Shown one piece after another: positions 24,565 to 33,869 of a stretch of 64,000 bases of DNA (position 1 is the stretch's first letter; the number at the start of each line of letters is the position of its first letter). A program made the position numbers and the translations under genes. Below the pieces are notes generated by a model that saw only the letters and a program-made list of their open reading frames with translations, was not told the DNA's origin and did no database searches. This DNA is from JALYOC01 sp036675345 (GTDB taxonomy: Bacteria; Myxococcota; Myxococcia; Myxococcales; Myxococcaceae). The stretch covers positions 1 through 64,000 of the forward strand of contig JAKFFE010000017.1 of the NCBI GenBank assembly GCA_036675345.1, read 5' to 3'.

Positions 24565-25143
24565 TCAGGCGCCCCAGCGGGAGTCCGCGGTTCGCGGCAC
24601 CACCACGTAGCGGCACAGCGGATCGCCTTTGCGGAAGCACTGGGTCTGCTGCACCTTGGCGGCGAGGGTCATCGCCCGCAGCGACTCTTCGATGATCCCT
24701 TCCTCCATGATGCAGTGGTGGGGCGTGGTCTTCTCCAGCTCCGCGCGGTTGGCGGAGAAGGCAGCTACCTTCCAATGACCGATCTGCTCGCCGCGGTTGT
24801 TCATCCGGTACAGGGTGTCCATCCCCTCCAGCATCTCCCGCGCGCTGCTGAAGCGTGAGAACAGCCCCGGCGGCAGGCCCTGGATGATGTTCCAACCCAC
24901 CTGCTTGAGGTGGAAGGAGCCCAGCTTCTCATCCAGGCGCTCCAGCAACTCCAGCATGTCGGAGATCGGGTACCACTGATCGGGCTGGACCCTGCGCAGC
25001 CGGGCGGCCAGCTCCTTGCCCAGGGTGATCTCCGGGGCGTGGACCGTCTTGAGCACCGAGAGGATGTCGGTGCCCGCGGTCTGGTGGTTGATCCCCGCGT
25101 AGCCCTGGGGCTTGCGGCCGCTGAGGAGTGGACTCGTGCTCAT
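24565..25143 (-). CDS. V4R-like or myxobacterial hypothetical protein
   Basis: A 192-residue soluble protein. The overall layout, especially the C-terminal segment CFRKGDPLCRYVV preceded by the helical stretch IMEEGIIEESLRAMTLAA, resembles the 4-vinyl reductase (V4R) or heme-NO-binding-like small-molecule domains, where a Cys-x-(K/G)-GDPxCR motif is typical. I cannot name it with confidence. It lies 7 bases after the YceI gene on the same strand and is probably cotranscribed with it. Confidence 0.7.
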   Translation of the reverse strand: MSTSPLLSGRKPQGYAGINHQTAGTDILSVLKTVHAPEITLGKELAARLRRVQPDQWYPISDMLELLERLDEKLGSFHLKQVGWNIIQGLPPGLFSRFSSAREMLEGMDTLYRMNNRGEQIGHWKVAAFSANRAELEKTTPHHCIMEEGIIEESLRAMTLAAKVQQTQCFRKGDPLCRYVVVPRTADSRWGA

Positions 25144-25150
25144 CGGCGCC

Positions 25151-25690
25151 TCAGGCCTGCTGCAACAGCTCGACGTTGAGGGCCAGCTTCACCTTCTCGC
25201 CCAGGTACTTGCCGCCATTGTCCAAAGGCACGTTCCAGACGATCCCGAAGTCAGCGCGGTCAACCTCCCCCTCGGCGCGGAAGGCCAGCATCTGCTTCTG
25301 GGCGAAGGGGTTCTTGGCCTGCCCCAGCGGGGCGACCTTGAGGGTGACCGGCTTGGTCACGCCCCGGACCGTGAGGTCCCCCTGGAGGGTGGCGCCGCTG
25401 CCATCGGCCTGCACCGAGGTGCTCTTGAAGGTCAGGTGCGGGTGCTGCTCCGACTGGAGGAAGTCCTTGCCGATGATGGCGTTGTAGAGCCCCTCCCCCA
25501 CCGCCACCACGCTGCGGGTGTCGATCTTCGCCTCCACCTGGGCGCTGGCCAGGTTGGCGGGATCGAGCACCACGTTGCCTTCCACCCCCTTGAACTTTCC
25601 CCGGTAGACGGAGAAGCCCATGTGGGAGACCTCGTAGTCGATGGTGGAGTGGACGGCGTCAATGCTCCAGCGGGGAAGGTTGTCGCTCAT
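25151..25690 (-). CDS. YceI family protein (lipocalin-like isoprenoid-binding fold)
   Basis: A 179-residue YceI protein. It starts WSIDAVHSTIDYEVSHMGFS, the usual family opening, and has GKFKGVEGNVVLD, the HPHLTFKSTSV strand and LTVRGVTKPVTL, followed by FGIVWNVPLDNGG. YceI proteins are small beta-barrels that bind isoprenoid-type lipids; many are periplasmic, but no signal peptide is seen here, so a cytoplasmic location is likely. First gene of a two-gene unit with the downstream 192-residue protein. Confidence 0.92.
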   Translation of the reverse strand: MSDNLPRWSIDAVHSTIDYEVSHMGFSVYRGKFKGVEGNVVLDPANLASAQVEAKIDTRSVVAVGEGLYNAIIGKDFLQSEQHPHLTFKSTSVQADGSGATLQGDLTVRGVTKPVTLKVAPLGQAKNPFAQKQMLAFRAEGEVDRADFGIVWNVPLDNGGKYLGEKVKLALNVELLQQA

Positions 25691-25894
25691 GGGCAGGCTC
25701 GCGCAAAGAGGTGGGCGCCGATCCTCCGGACACTTCCCAGATGTTTCAAGCGGAACATTCGGGCGGCTCGTGAATTCGGGCGGAACGTGTAACCGAGGGT
25801 GGGAAACGCGGCACGGACGTAGGTCGATGTGCCGCTTCCCATTGCGCGTCAGGGCGGCGGTTGCCTGCCGGCAGTCCCTGAGCGAGAAGCTCCC

Positions 25895-27418
25895 ATGTCC
25901 CTGGTTCGGTCTTCACTGCACGCGGCGCTGTGGCTCACCCTCTCCGCCTGCGCCACCACCTCCGCGGTCTCTCCTCCCGCTTCCCCACCCCGGCTGGACG
26001 AGGCCACGGTGGATGCGATCGTCGCTCGCGCCACCCGTCAGTGGCCGGTGCCGGGCCTGGCGGTGGTGGTGATCAAGGACGGCCAGGTGCTGCTGGCCAA
26101 GGGCTATGGGGTCCGCACCCTGGGCTCGCCGGAGCCGGTGGACGCGGACACCCTCTTTGCCATCGCCTCCCTGTCCAAGGCCTTCACCGCCACCGGGGTG
26201 GGGATGCTGGTCCAGGACGGGAAGCTGAAGTGGGACGACCCGGTGGTCACCCACCTGCCCTCCTTTGCGCTCTCCGATCCGGCGATCACCCCCCAGGTCA
26301 CGGTGCGCGACCTGCTCACCCACCGGGTGGGGTTGCCCACCTTCGGCGGCGATGTGCTGTGGTTCCTCTCCACCCTGGATCGCCCCTCGGTGCTCCAGAG
26401 CATCCGGCACGTGCCGCTCGGCTTCCCGTTCCGCTCCGGCTACGGGTACTCCAATCTGATGTACCTCACCGCCGGGGAGCTGTTCGGGTCCACCACCGGC
26501 CAGGGCTGGGAGGACTTCACCCGCTCCCGGATGCTCGCTCCGCTGGGGATGACCCGCTCGGCGATGACCCTGGCCGAGGCCCAGACCCGCTCCAACCGGG
26601 CCACCGCGCACACCAACATCGATCAGGTCGGCTTCCACGCGCTGCCGGACCGCAACGTGGACGTGGTGGGGTCGGCCGCCTCCATGTACTCGTCGGCCAA
26701 TGACCTGGGCCGCTGGCTGCTCTTCCAGCTGGGCCGCGGCGAGCTGGACGGCCAGCGCCTCCTCTCCACCGAGCTGATGGACGAGACCTGGACGGTGCAG
26801 ACCCCGCTCCGGGTGTCGTCGGTGGTCCGCGGCTACTCCCCCTCCACCCACTTCAGCGGCTACGGGCTGGGCTGGTTCTTGGGGGACTACGCCGGCCGGA
26901 TGATCGCCCGCCACGGCGGCGCGCTGTCCGGGATGTACTCCTTCGCGATGGTGGTCCCGGAGGAGAAGCTGGCGGTGGCGGTGCTCACCAACGCCGACTC
27001 CCACGGGCTGTACGCCGCGGTCCCCTGGGAGATCGTGGACGCCGCCCTGGGGAAGACGGACACCGACTGGGTGGAGGTGTTCCGATCGCTGGAGAAGACG
27101 CCGCCCCTCCCCGCCCCCGGCCGGGCGATCCCCCGACAGGACTTTGCCCGCTTCGAGGGCCGCTATCGTTCGCCCCACTACGGGCAGCTCACCGTCAGCG
27201 CCCAGGACGGGCAGCTGGCAGTGACCTCCCAGCTCCATCCCGGCCTCTCCTGCCCGCTCGCCTACGTCAGCGACCGGATCCTGCGCTGCCCCTGGAGCAT
27301 CGTGGAGTTCGGGGTCTCGGAGCTCCGCTTCCGCGAGGATCTCCAGGGCTTCTCGGTGGAGTTCCACCCGACCTTCATCGACAACCTGACCTACGAGTTC
27401 GCGCGCCAGCCGCGCTGA
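25895..27418 (+). CDS. Serine beta-lactamase/penicillin-binding family lipoprotein
   Basis: From the ATG at 25895 the protein has 507 residues and a lipoprotein signal (LWLTLSACATT). The class C/DD-peptidase fold shows the active-site SLSK (Ser92, Lys95), the Tyr-x-Asn motif GYSNLMYLTAGE, and a HGGALSG in place of KTG. A C-terminal beta-domain (RFEGRYRSPHYGQLTV onward) is common in esterase or peptidase members of this family. It is probably an envelope hydrolase; whether it acts on beta-lactams, D-amino peptides or esters cannot be decided from sequence. The open frame upstream to 25829 lacks a signal peptide. Confidence 0.9.
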   Translation: MSLVRSSLHAALWLTLSACATTSAVSPPASPPRLDEATVDAIVARATRQWPVPGLAVVVIKDGQVLLAKGYGVRTLGSPEPVDADTLFAIASLSKAFTATGVGMLVQDGKLKWDDPVVTHLPSFALSDPAITPQVTVRDLLTHRVGLPTFGGDVLWFLSTLDRPSVLQSIRHVPLGFPFRSGYGYSNLMYLTAGELFGSTTGQGWEDFTRSRMLAPLGMTRSAMTLAEAQTRSNRATAHTNIDQVGFHALPDRNVDVVGSAASMYSSANDLGRWLLFQLGRGELDGQRLLSTELMDETWTVQTPLRVSSVVRGYSPSTHFSGYGLGWFLGDYAGRMIARHGGALSGMYSFAMVVPEEKLAVAVLTNADSHGLYAAVPWEIVDAALGKTDTDWVEVFRSLEKTPPLPAPGRAIPRQDFARFEGRYRSPHYGQLTVSAQDGQLAVTSQLHPGLSCPLAYVSDRILRCPWSIVEFGVSELRFREDLQGFSVEFHPTFIDNLTYEFARQPR

Positions 27419-27505
27419 GGGCCACTTCCAGACTGTCGGGTCGGGGGGCGTTGGACCTAAGCTGGGCGCCTGCCCGACCTACCCGGGCCATCGGGGGAGT
27501 GCGCC

Positions 27506-28054
27506 GTGATCGTGAAGGGTGTCGCCTTTCTGGCCCGTGAGCAGATGCTGATCGCCGCCCACGGCGAGCCTGCCTGGAAGGGCTTCTTGAAGGATTTCGC
27601 CGCCAGCGAGCCCACCTTCCCGTTCCCGATCCTGCCCATCTCCCGCATCCCGGCCGAGGCGTTCTTGCGCTTCAACGAGGCGCTGACCCGCCACTTCTAC
27701 GCAGGCGACCAGAGCCTGTGGTGGGCCTACGGCGAACAGTCAGCGCAGTACGCCCTGGGCAAGGGCCAGCTCAAGGGGCTGTTCAAGCCGGGGGAGATCA
27801 CCAAATTCCTCCTCTTCACCCCGGCGATCTGGAAGGGCTACTTCGACGCCGGCGAGTTGACCTGCCAGGTGAAGGGCAAGGTGGCGGAGATGAGGATCAC
27901 CTCCCCGATCCAGCACGTGTACTTCGAGTACTCGGTGATCGGCTTTGCCCGCGGGGGAATGAAGTTCCTCCAGGCGGCCCACCCGGAGCCGGAGTTCGTC
28001 CGCGGCTTCTCCAAGGGCGACGACGAGGTGGTCTACCGCTTCGTGATTGACTAG
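27506..28054 (+). CDS. TIGR02265/DUF2378 family protein
   Basis: A 182-residue protein of a family largely restricted to myxobacteria: MIVKGVAFLAREQMLIAAHG, then a middle block GEITKFLLFTPAIWKGYFDA and the late VYFEYSVIGFARGGMKFL. The function is unknown. Start is a GTG at 27506 with GGGGGAG six bases ahead. The gene leads a two-gene unit with a membrane protein that begins 15 bases after its stop. Its presence supports the Myxococcota assignment. Confidence 0.75.
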   Translation: MIVKGVAFLAREQMLIAAHGEPAWKGFLKDFAASEPTFPFPILPISRIPAEAFLRFNEALTRHFYAGDQSLWWAYGEQSAQYALGKGQLKGLFKPGEITKFLLFTPAIWKGYFDAGELTCQVKGKVAEMRITSPIQHVYFEYSVIGFARGGMKFLQAAHPEPEFVRGFSKGDDEVVYRFVID

Positions 28055-28069
28055 CGCCGCGCCCCGCCG

Positions 28070-28696
28070 ATGGACCGCGCCTACCAGTTCACCATGACCG
28101 CGCCTACCGCCCAGGCGCTGATCGAACCGCTGGAGCGGGCGCTGTGGGAGCAGAACCAGCGGCTGGCCCAGGCGATGGCTCCCGGCCGCCGGCTGTTGCG
28201 CTGGGTCGGGCTGGCGCTGTGCGTGGCCGCGTTGGCCACGGTGCTGCCCTCCCTGTGGCAGCAGTTCCATCCGCAACTGGCCGGCTACGCGATCGCGGTG
28301 GTGCTGCTGTTCGCGCTGTTCATCTTCATGCCGGAGATCGAGCCGACCCTCCGTGCCCGCGCTCGCCGATCCACTAGCCGCGCCGCGCGACGCTCGCTGG
28401 AACCGGTGATCGCCCGCGCGCCCTACGAGATTTCGTACCTGCTGGGGGAGACGCGGATCGAGACCTCCGCTGCCCAGCTGGGCATCCACTACACCCTCGA
28501 GCTTCGCGGGCTGCAGCGGGCGATCGTCGCCGACCACCTGGTGGCGGTGTTCAAGCGGCGAAACTGGCCGGTGGTCACCCGGATCCTCTACGCGCCTTCG
28601 GATGAGGAGCTCAACGCGCTGCGGGTGCGGCTGCACGCCGCGGGGGTGGAGGTGCTCTATGCCCCTCCCCCCGAGGGTGTGCAGGCCGCCGCGTAG
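28070..28696 (+). CDS. Two-TM hypothetical protein
   Basis: I do not recognise this 208-residue protein. Two hydrophobic segments (about 43-60, WVGLALCVAALATVLP, and 70-87, AGYAIAVVLLFALFIFM) should form a membrane hairpin, after a cytoplasmic N-terminus. The C-terminal half is soluble and ends in a region of DEELNALRVRLHAAGVEVLY type. It follows the DUF2378 gene by 15 bases and is probably cotranscribed. Confidence 0.7.
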   Translation: MDRAYQFTMTAPTAQALIEPLERALWEQNQRLAQAMAPGRRLLRWVGLALCVAALATVLPSLWQQFHPQLAGYAIAVVLLFALFIFMPEIEPTLRARARRSTSRAARRSLEPVIARAPYEISYLLGETRIETSAAQLGIHYTLELRGLQRAIVADHLVAVFKRRNWPVVTRILYAPSDEELNALRVRLHAAGVEVLYAPPPEGVQAAA

Positions 28697-28754
28697 AGGG
28701 CCAACTTCAAACCGAGGCGGTCCCGGACGGCCCGGGATCGCCGAAGCGGCCCCG

Positions 28755-29471
28755 CTACTTCTTCACGATCTCGATCAGCTCCACCTCGAACTTCAAGGTG
28801 GCCCCGCCCGGGATCTCCGGGGGCGCGCCGCGGTCCCCGTAGCCGATGTCCGAGGGGCAGATCAGCTGGGCCTTGCCGCCGACCTTCATCTTGGCCACCC
28901 CTTCGGTCCAGCAGGGGATGACCTGGTTGAGCGGGAACTCCGCCGGCTGCCCACGGGTGTAGGAGCTGTCGAACTCCTTGCCGTCGGTGAGCGTGCCCCG
29001 GTAGTGGACCTTCACCGTGTCGGTGGTCTTGGGCATCGGGCCGATCCCGGGCTTGAGCTCCTTGTAGAGCAGCCCGCTGGCGGTCTTCTGCACGCCCTTC
29101 TCCTTGCTCGCCTTCTCCAGGAAGTCCTTGGCCTTGGTCTTCTCCGCCTGCGCCTTGTTGGCGGTGCGCAGCTTGGCCAGCTGCTGGACCTTGGGCCCGT
29201 AGGTCTGCAGGTCCACCTCGGGCGGGTTGTTGTTCACCGAGTCCGCCATCCCCTTCTGCACCAGCTGCAGCTCCTGCGGGGTGAGGCTGAACACCGCCAG
29301 GCTGCGGCCCACCGAGAGCCCCAGCGCGTAGAGGGTCTTCTCATCCTCGCTCTTCAACGAGGATTTGGGCACGTCCGGCAGTGGGACGGTGCGGGTGGCG
29401 CGGGGCGCGTCGCTGGGGGGAGTCTGGGCGGAGACGACGGACAGCAGGATGGCGAAGGGAACGGCAACCAT
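28755..29471 (-). CDS. FKBP-type peptidyl-prolyl isomerase, exported
   Basis: A 238-residue protein with a signal peptide (VAVPFAILLSVVSAQ), an N-terminal helical dimerisation domain of the FkpA/Mip type (SEDEKTLYALGLSVGRSLAV), and a C-terminal FKBP domain: VKVHYRGTLTDGKEFDSSY, IPCWTEGVAKMKVGGKA and GATLKFEVELIEI. It is expected to help fold proteins in the periplasm. All core FKBP aromatic positions visible by eye are kept. It is convergent with the gene to its left and a single-gene unit. Confidence 0.93.
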   Translation of the reverse strand: MVAVPFAILLSVVSAQTPPSDAPRATRTVPLPDVPKSSLKSEDEKTLYALGLSVGRSLAVFSLTPQELQLVQKGMADSVNNNPPEVDLQTYGPKVQQLAKLRTANKAQAEKTKAKDFLEKASKEKGVQKTASGLLYKELKPGIGPMPKTTDTVKVHYRGTLTDGKEFDSSYTRGQPAEFPLNQVIPCWTEGVAKMKVGGKAQLICPSDIGYGDRGAPPEIPGGATLKFEVELIEIVKK

Positions 29472-29531
29472 GCGTGGGGACTCCTGGGTGCGGAAAAGAA
29501 GGACGCCCTTCTAGCACCGGAGCCCCGGCCG

Positions 29532-29744
29532 CTACACCGAAGGCGGCAGCGCGGGCGAGCACTCCACGTACGCCCCCCGGTACAGGCGGTACCAGTGGCC
29601 GTCCTGGGTGAACACCTCCTGCCCCTCGCAGGAGATCAGGGTCTCCAGCACCTTCGGATCCCGCCGGGGCGCAGGCGCGGTGGAGGGCCGCGCCGGAGCG
29701 GCGGTCAACATCCACAGGCTCAACGCGAACAGGGACCCGGACAT
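29532..29744 (-). CDS. Small exported Cys-pair protein
   Basis: A 70-residue frame with a signal-like N-terminus (LFALSLWMLTAAPA) and a short mature domain SCEGQEVFTQDGHWYRLYRG ending AYVECSPALPPSV. Codon third positions are nearly all G or C, so it is very likely real. The two cysteines may form a disulfide in the periplasm. No family is recognised. Confidence 0.65.
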   Translation of the reverse strand: MSGSLFALSLWMLTAAPARPSTAPAPRRDPKVLETLISCEGQEVFTQDGHWYRLYRGAYVECSPALPPSV

Positions 29745-29790
29745 GCACGCACGCTAGGTGAACTCCCGGTGCGGTGCCAAGTCCCTCCCC

Positions 29791-30633
29791 TCAGGGGGCG
29801 GGGATCCGCTGCTCCACCCACTGGTGGACCACCGCGCGGAACTCCTCCCCCATCACCCGGGGGATGCTCCCGTGATCCGCGCCGGGGACCTTGATCAGCT
29901 TCTTGGGATCGTTGGCGCTGGCGATCAGCAGGTCGGAGAACTCCGGGCGGACGAAGTCATCCTCCAGCCCGTGCATCAGCAGGACCGGGACATCCTGCAG
30001 CTCGCTGATCCAGGTGGTGGTCGGCCAGCCATCATCGGCGATGTAGTCGTCCGGAAAATCCAGCAGCGAGCTGTCGGACTTCATCTGCTCGATGGAGGCA
30101 AAGCCGCTCTCCAGGATCAACACCCGGGGCGGATCCACCCGCGCCCGCTGGGTGGCCACCGCGGTCCCCCAGGAGTGCCCGTAATAGAAGATCCGGTCCG
30201 ATCCTCCGGCCCGCTCCTTCAAGTAGGCCAGCGCGGCGGCGGTGTCCTCGGCCACCCCCACCTCGGAGGGCGCCACGTTGGAGGAGACCCCAAAGCCGCG
30301 GTAGTCGATCGCCAGCACGTCGTAGCCCAGGTTGGCCAGCCGCTTGGCGCGCTCGAACTGCCCGCCCAGGTGGTCGCCCTTGCCGTGGAAGAACAGCGCG
30401 TAGGCGCGGGGCGGGGACTGATTGGCGTGGACATAGACCGCGCCCAGGGTGACCTGGTCGTTGACCACCAGGCGCAGCTCCTCCAGGCGATCGGCGGTGA
30501 TCGCCTCTCCCGGGTCGTTGCCCTCCAGGTCGAACTCGTAGGCCTCGGTGCGCTCGGGGCCGTAGAGGAAGGGATCGAGGCGGAAGCAGCCCGCCACGCC
30601 CAGCGCCAGCAGGGCCAGCATCAGGTGTCTCAC
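29791..30633 (-). CDS. Alpha/beta hydrolase lipoprotein
   Basis: A 280-residue alpha/beta hydrolase. It opens with a lipoprotein signal (LMLALLALGVAGC). Catalytic pieces are the oxyanion stretch LFFHGKGDHLGG, the nucleophile elbow YGHSWG (Ser), Asp in HGLEDDFVRPE and the late His in GADHGS. GYDVLAIDYRGFGVS is typical of the family. GTG at 30633 overlaps the stop of the upstream gene as GTGA, with GGAGGTG ahead. It probably hydrolyses an ester or peptide in the envelope; the substrate is unknown. Confidence 0.9.
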   Translation of the reverse strand: MRHLMLALLALGVAGCFRLDPFLYGPERTEAYEFDLEGNDPGEAITADRLEELRLVVNDQVTLGAVYVHANQSPPRAYALFFHGKGDHLGGQFERAKRLANLGYDVLAIDYRGFGVSSNVAPSEVGVAEDTAAALAYLKERAGGSDRIFYYGHSWGTAVATQRARVDPPRVLILESGFASIEQMKSDSSLLDFPDDYIADDGWPTTTWISELQDVPVLLMHGLEDDFVRPEFSDLLIASANDPKKLIKVPGADHGSIPRVMGEEFRAVVHQWVEQRIPAP

Positions 30634-31280
30634 TGTTCACCTCCAAAGCGGTACCGCAGCCCACCGATGAAGCCCACCGCGCCCAGGTTCCCCATGCTCC
30701 ACCAGTCCACCACCATGTAGCGGCTGTTGGCGTAGGGGGCGTACCAGCGGGCCTCCAGGGTGACCCCGAAGTTGCCCAGGATCAGCTCCGCCCCGCCTGC
30801 CACCGAGACCAGCGGCAGCCCGCCGGCGAACTGGACCAGCACCGAGGTGGACAGGTACGGCTGCACCAGCTCCTTGAGCAGATAGCTGGCCGATCCGGAC
30901 ACCTCCAGGTAGGCGCGCGGCCCTCCCAGGAAGTCCACGTCGGTGAAGCCGTACAGCCGCCCCCCCACCGAGAGCGCCGGGATCGCCCCCTGCTCCGGCA
31001 GCGCCAGATAGGTGGACCCCACGTCCAGCCCCGCCACCCCGAAGGCCAGCGAGGTCAGATGCACGTGCGCGGAGAGATCGAACTTCTCGGCGATCCCGTA
31101 GCGGGCGCCCAGCGTGCTCAGCGGCAGCGGGACGCTGCCCAACCCGCCCACCTCCGCCATCGGACCACCAAAGGACAGCTCCGGCTGCAGCGCGCCCTTG
31201 GGGACGGGGCGCACCGCGGCCACGTGCCCACAGCCGACGGCGAAGAAGCCCAGCAGGACCAGGCCCAGGAATCGATTCAT
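30630..31280 (-). CDS. Lipoprotein, probable outer-membrane beta-barrel-like
   Basis: A 216-residue protein with signal LGLVLLGFFAVGC. The mature part is glycine-rich and strand-like: ARYGIAEKFDLSAHVHLTSL, GSTYLALPEQGAIPALSVGG and IGGLRYRFGG at the end, as in small outer-membrane barrels. No named family. Its stop overlaps the start of the alpha/beta hydrolase gene, so the two form an operon and are probably used together. Confidence 0.7.
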   Translation of the reverse strand: MNRFLGLVLLGFFAVGCGHVAAVRPVPKGALQPELSFGGPMAEVGGLGSVPLPLSTLGARYGIAEKFDLSAHVHLTSLAFGVAGLDVGSTYLALPEQGAIPALSVGGRLYGFTDVDFLGGPRAYLEVSGSASYLLKELVQPYLSTSVLVQFAGGLPLVSVAGGAELILGNFGVTLEARWYAPYANSRYMVVDWWSMGNLGAVGFIGGLRYRFGGEQ

Positions 31281-31373
31281 GCCGCGCAGACTACGGCGGA
31301 AGCCCCCCCGGCTGCATCCTTGGCTCCCGGAGGAGCCGCAAGCATCCGGGGTGGAAGGTTCTGGCGAGGAGGC

Positions 31374-33863
31374 TCAGTCGCCCTGGGCGACGCTCTTCTT
31401 GGGGCGCCCCACGGACTTGCCGGTGATCTTCAGCGCGTCGAACTCGCAGTGCAGGTTGCGGCAGCCCAGCGCCAGCTTGCCGGTGGTGTCCATCAGCCCC
31501 ACCAGCAGCTTGCGGCCCACCCGCTGGTTGTTGACGAAGGCCTCCGCCAGGGTGCCGCCCTTCTGCCGCTTGAGCGTCAGCCGCACGGTGAAGGGCACCC
31601 CGTCCGGCGGGGGCGGGATCTCATCGTCCAGCAGGCTGTTCGCGTCCTGGGCGCTGTTCCCCACCACCTCCACCCCGTCCACCGTGTCGTAGGCCCACAG
31701 CAGCCGCACTCCCTTGCCGGGGATGGCGAACACCGAGACGGTGACGCTGCCGGCGATGCGGAAGGACAGCTCCTCGAAGACCTGCGCCTCCGGTCCCAGC
31801 CCGTACTGGTCGTGCAGCGACTGGTAGGTCATCTGGACCTCGGCGCTGAAGTCGTCGCTGGTGAAGTAGCGCAAGGAGAGATAGGCGCGCGGCCGCAGCG
31901 AGGTCTTGGTGGCCTCGTTCCCCGCCTGCAGCGCGATCAGCTTCCCTCCCTCCACCTTCCACAGCCCGTCGTTGGCGTTGATCCCCTGGGCCTCGGCCTC
32001 CGCCGCGGGGGGCTCGAACTGGGTCTCGAAGGTGAACAGCCCGCCCTTCTGGGCGGAGGTGGCGGCCGCCAGCAGCTTGAGGTTGGTGTTCGGGGGATAG
32101 CTGACCTTGCCCACCCCCGGGCGCCGGGCGCCCTTCCCCGGCCAGTAGTCGTCCAGCGGGCCGCGCAGCAGCACCGCGATCAGGGTCAGGGCGCCGACCA
32201 GGGTCAGCCCATAGCGGATCCCGCTCCAGCCCTTCTGGATCACCGAGGTCTGGACCGGCGCCGGCCGGGCGGTCTTGCCGGTGGGCGCCGCCGGCCAGCT
32301 GGCGGAACCGGAGGTCAGCGCCTCCAGCTCCACCCCGATGTGCGAGGCGCGGGCGTAGCGGGCCTCCGGATCGGTCTCCAAAGTGCGGATGATGATCCGG
32401 TCCAGCCGGGCGTCCATCCCCACCCGCTCCGAGGGCAACTTGAACCGCCCCAGCGGCAGCTCACCGGTCAAAAGCTCGTAGAGGATCACCCCCAGCGAGT
32501 AGAGATCCGCGCGCCCATCCACGCTCTTGGCGTCCCGCCGCTGTTCGGGGGCCATGTAGTTGATGGTTCCCATCGCCACCGAGGTGGCGGTGAGGTTGGC
32601 CTTCTCCACCGTGTGGCCCACGAAGCTGGCCAGCCCGAAGTCCGCCACCTTCACGTGGTTGCGCTCGTCGAGCAGGATGTTCTCCGGCTTGAGATCGCGG
32701 TGGATGATCCCCCGGTCGTGCGCGTAGTCGATCGCGTGGCAGATCTGGATGATCAGCCGCAGCGCCTCACCCGCGGCCACCGGCCCGCTCCCCATCAGCT
32801 CGCGCAGCGACCGACCCTGCACGAACTCCATCACGAAGAAGTAGTTCGACCCCACCACCCCGCGATCGATGATCTGGATGATGTTCGGGTGCGAGAGCGA
32901 GGCCAGCGCCTGGGCCTCCTTCTCGAAGCGGGCCACGAACTCCCGGTCCGAAGAGAGGCTCTGGGGCAGCACCTTCACCGCCACCATCCGGTCCAAGGAC
33001 AGCTGCCGGGCGCGCCACACCTCGCCCATCCCGCCCCGCCCCAGCACGTCCAGCAGCTGGTAGCCGGGGATCTCCGGGCCCTTGTCCGGAGCGCGGATCA
33101 CGGTGGCGTTCAGCTCGCCGGCCACCCGGGCCGGGGTGTGGAGCGCGGGACCGTCCGGGCTGCGCAGCGAGGTGGCCGCGAAGGGTTCACCGGCGGGTGT
33201 GGCCTGCGACTGCGCCAGCGCCACCGGCCGGGCGGCCTGGGTGGGCGCCGAGCTGCGCTGATGGGCGGAGAGCGCCGGTGCCGGGCGGCGGTCCTCCTCC
33301 GCCGGAGCCTCGACCTCCACCGGTGCGGCGACCGGAGAGGCAGTCCGGAGACCGGCGACCGGCGGTGCGGCGAGCGGCGAGGCAGTCAGGAAATCCGCGG
33401 CCGGCGGGTCGGCCACGGGCGCTTGGACCGGCGAGGGGTCCACCGGAAGGCCGGGAACGGGCGCGGCCAGCGGCGAGGGCGAAAGAGCGGGCTCCGCGGG
33501 CGCCTGGCGGTCCGCGGACAGGTTCAGCGCCGCGCCCCCCACCGCGGTGAGGTGGGCGACGGGATTCGGCTGGGAGGAGGCGTGGGGCCCCGGCCCGGAC
33601 GCGGCCAACTCGGCGCCGAACAGGTGGCCCTCCACCGCCGCCGCGTCCTCCAGCGGGACCCGGAACGGCTCCTCCACCGGCGCTTGGACCTGAGCGTCGC
33701 CTGACTTCTGCAGGAACGATCCGGTGCTGCGCCGTCCCATCATCGAGACGTCATTGCGCTGCACCTCGAACCGAATTCCACAGCGACACAGGAGCTTCTG
33801 TCCGCGGACATAGACCTTGGTGTCGTGCAGCGTCTGGCAGTTGGGGCAGGCCTGCGATGCCAT
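31374..33863 (-). CDS. Membrane Ser/Thr protein kinase with zinc ribbon and LamG-like sensor
   Basis: An 829-residue kinase. The N-terminus is a zinc-ribbon-like module with Cys 6, 9, 26 and 28. A long Pro/Ala-rich linker leads to the kinase domain (about 267-520): GRGGMG, the Lys in VAVKVLP (about 297), HRDLKPEN (388) and DFG (408), with MAPE closing the activation segment. One membrane span follows at about 551-567, then an extracytoplasmic domain (VEGGKLIAL, YLSLRYFTSDDFSAEV) like concanavalin/LamG sandwiches. This is the typical myxobacterial layout: outside sensing, inside phosphorylation. The cyclase-type gene is seven bases upstream, and both begin with a zinc ribbon. Confidence 0.92.
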   Translation of the reverse strand: MASQACPNCQTLHDTKVYVRGQKLLCRCGIRFEVQRNDVSMMGRRSTGSFLQKSGDAQVQAPVEEPFRVPLEDAAAVEGHLFGAELAASGPGPHASSQPNPVAHLTAVGGAALNLSADRQAPAEPALSPSPLAAPVPGLPVDPSPVQAPVADPPAADFLTASPLAAPPVAGLRTASPVAAPVEVEAPAEEDRRPAPALSAHQRSSAPTQAARPVALAQSQATPAGEPFAATSLRSPDGPALHTPARVAGELNATVIRAPDKGPEIPGYQLLDVLGRGGMGEVWRARQLSLDRMVAVKVLPQSLSSDREFVARFEKEAQALASLSHPNIIQIIDRGVVGSNYFFVMEFVQGRSLRELMGSGPVAAGEALRLIIQICHAIDYAHDRGIIHRDLKPENILLDERNHVKVADFGLASFVGHTVEKANLTATSVAMGTINYMAPEQRRDAKSVDGRADLYSLGVILYELLTGELPLGRFKLPSERVGMDARLDRIIIRTLETDPEARYARASHIGVELEALTSGSASWPAAPTGKTARPAPVQTSVIQKGWSGIRYGLTLVGALTLIAVLLRGPLDDYWPGKGARRPGVGKVSYPPNTNLKLLAAATSAQKGGLFTFETQFEPPAAEAEAQGINANDGLWKVEGGKLIALQAGNEATKTSLRPRAYLSLRYFTSDDFSAEVQMTYQSLHDQYGLGPEAQVFEELSFRIAGSVTVSVFAIPGKGVRLLWAYDTVDGVEVVGNSAQDANSLLDDEIPPPPDGVPFTVRLTLKRQKGGTLAEAFVNNQRVGRKLLVGLMDTTGKLALGCRNLHCEFDALKITGKSVGRPKKSVAQGD

Positions 33864-33869
33864 GGTGCC